NCBI GenBank assembly: GCA_900317955.1
Contig: ONIP01000007.1
Coordinates: forward strand, 80,630 to 144,629
Direction of reading: 5' to 3'
From: an uncultured Bacteroidales bacterium
GTDB taxonomy: Bacteria > Bacteroidota > Bacteroidia > Bacteroidales > P3
DNA: 64,000 nucleotides
Shown: positions 63,989-64,000 of the stretch, in pieces
Layout of the letters: each line of letters begins with the position of its first letter
Position numbering within the stretch: the stretch's first letter is position 1
Notes under the pieces: generated by a model
Seen by the model: the letters and a program-made list of their open reading frames with translations, nothing else
What the model was told of the DNA's origin: nothing
Databases searched by the model: none
Program-made: the position numbers and the translations under genes

Positions 63989-64000
63989 ATGAGCAAGTAC
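63989..64000 (+). CDS. Possible start of a gene cut by the right edge
   Basis: ATG AGC AAG TAC at the window end follows a plausible promoter and leader. Only four codons are visible, so this is a guess based on position. Confidence 0.25.

Overview
The window looks like a Bacteroidales chromosome (Bacteroides/Prevotella type; genus not resolved). The signs are promoters of the TTTG-N19-TAnnTTTG type, an SLBB export lipoprotein, a large surface-polysaccharide locus carrying WcfR-like, WbuB-like and FnlABC-like enzymes, NTP_transf_5 and ATPgrasp_ST families, a DUF4372-type IS4 transposase, and runs of degenerate ccacgtatcactcgtat repeats between genes. Roughly 1-52.2 kb is an AT-rich, almost entirely plus-strand capsule/O-antigen locus that already runs at the left edge. 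From 53.0 kb to the right edge the DNA is visibly more GC-rich and the genes are minus-strand housekeeping or catabolic genes.

Layout of the polysaccharide locus. (a) 0.1-9 kb: a GT2 glycosyltransferase, a LicD transferase, a fused cytidylyltransferase-Gfo/Idh oxidoreductase and an SDR, which together look like a CDP-polyol synthesis and phospho-transfer set. They are followed by three consecutive sugar-transfer ATP-grasp paralogues and a CapA-like phosphatase. (b) 9.2-13.6 kb: a promoter and leader, an export lipoprotein, a UDP-sugar dehydrogenase, a 4,6-dehydratase with a heptamer repeat inserted in frame, and a Nudix gene broken by two in-frame TAG codons. (c) 13.6-26.2 kb: a PLP aminotransferase, an ATP-grasp ligase, a U32-like TIM-barrel protein, a citrate-lyase-like protein, a second ATP-grasp ligase, two acyltransferases, a 2-hydroxyacid dehydrogenase, an MmgE/PrpD protein, both halves of a class I fumarase/tartrate dehydratase, and a CBS-nucleotidyltransferase of PtmE type. 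This block has no standard counterpart that I recognise. It looks like a pathway that builds an unusual organic acid and joins it to an amino sugar. (d) 26.2-42.4 kb: Wzx flippase, Wzy-like polymerase, glycosyltransferases, acetyltransferases, a priming sugar-phosphate transferase, an epimerase and a PIG-L deacetylase, interrupted by a 1.3-kb IS4-family element. (e) 42.4-52.2 kb: a UDP-L-FucNAc set (FnlA, FnlB, FnlC) whose intergenic spaces are filled with degenerate repeats, two WbuC cupins, an NTP_transf_5 protein, a GxxExxY protein, a second aminotransferase and a small membrane protein. It ends at a strong intrinsic terminator.

The right part holds a further repeat array, an amidohydrolase lipoprotein with a mutarotase, an L-fucose permease next to a nucleotidyltransferase-GHMP kinase fusion, a tRNA-Gln with its own promoter and terminator, a TonB-type outer-membrane barrel with a small secreted partner, a MATE transporter and a DUF975 protein.

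Together the locus would make NDP-sugars (UDP-uronate, 4-amino-6-deoxy sugars, L-FucNAc, possibly a CDP-polyol and a GDP-amino sugar), assemble a repeat unit on a lipid carrier with about six glycosyltransferases, decorate it by acylation, phospho-polyol transfer and possibly amide-linked organic acids, then flip, polymerise and export it. All functions are assigned by reading motifs; no database search was run.
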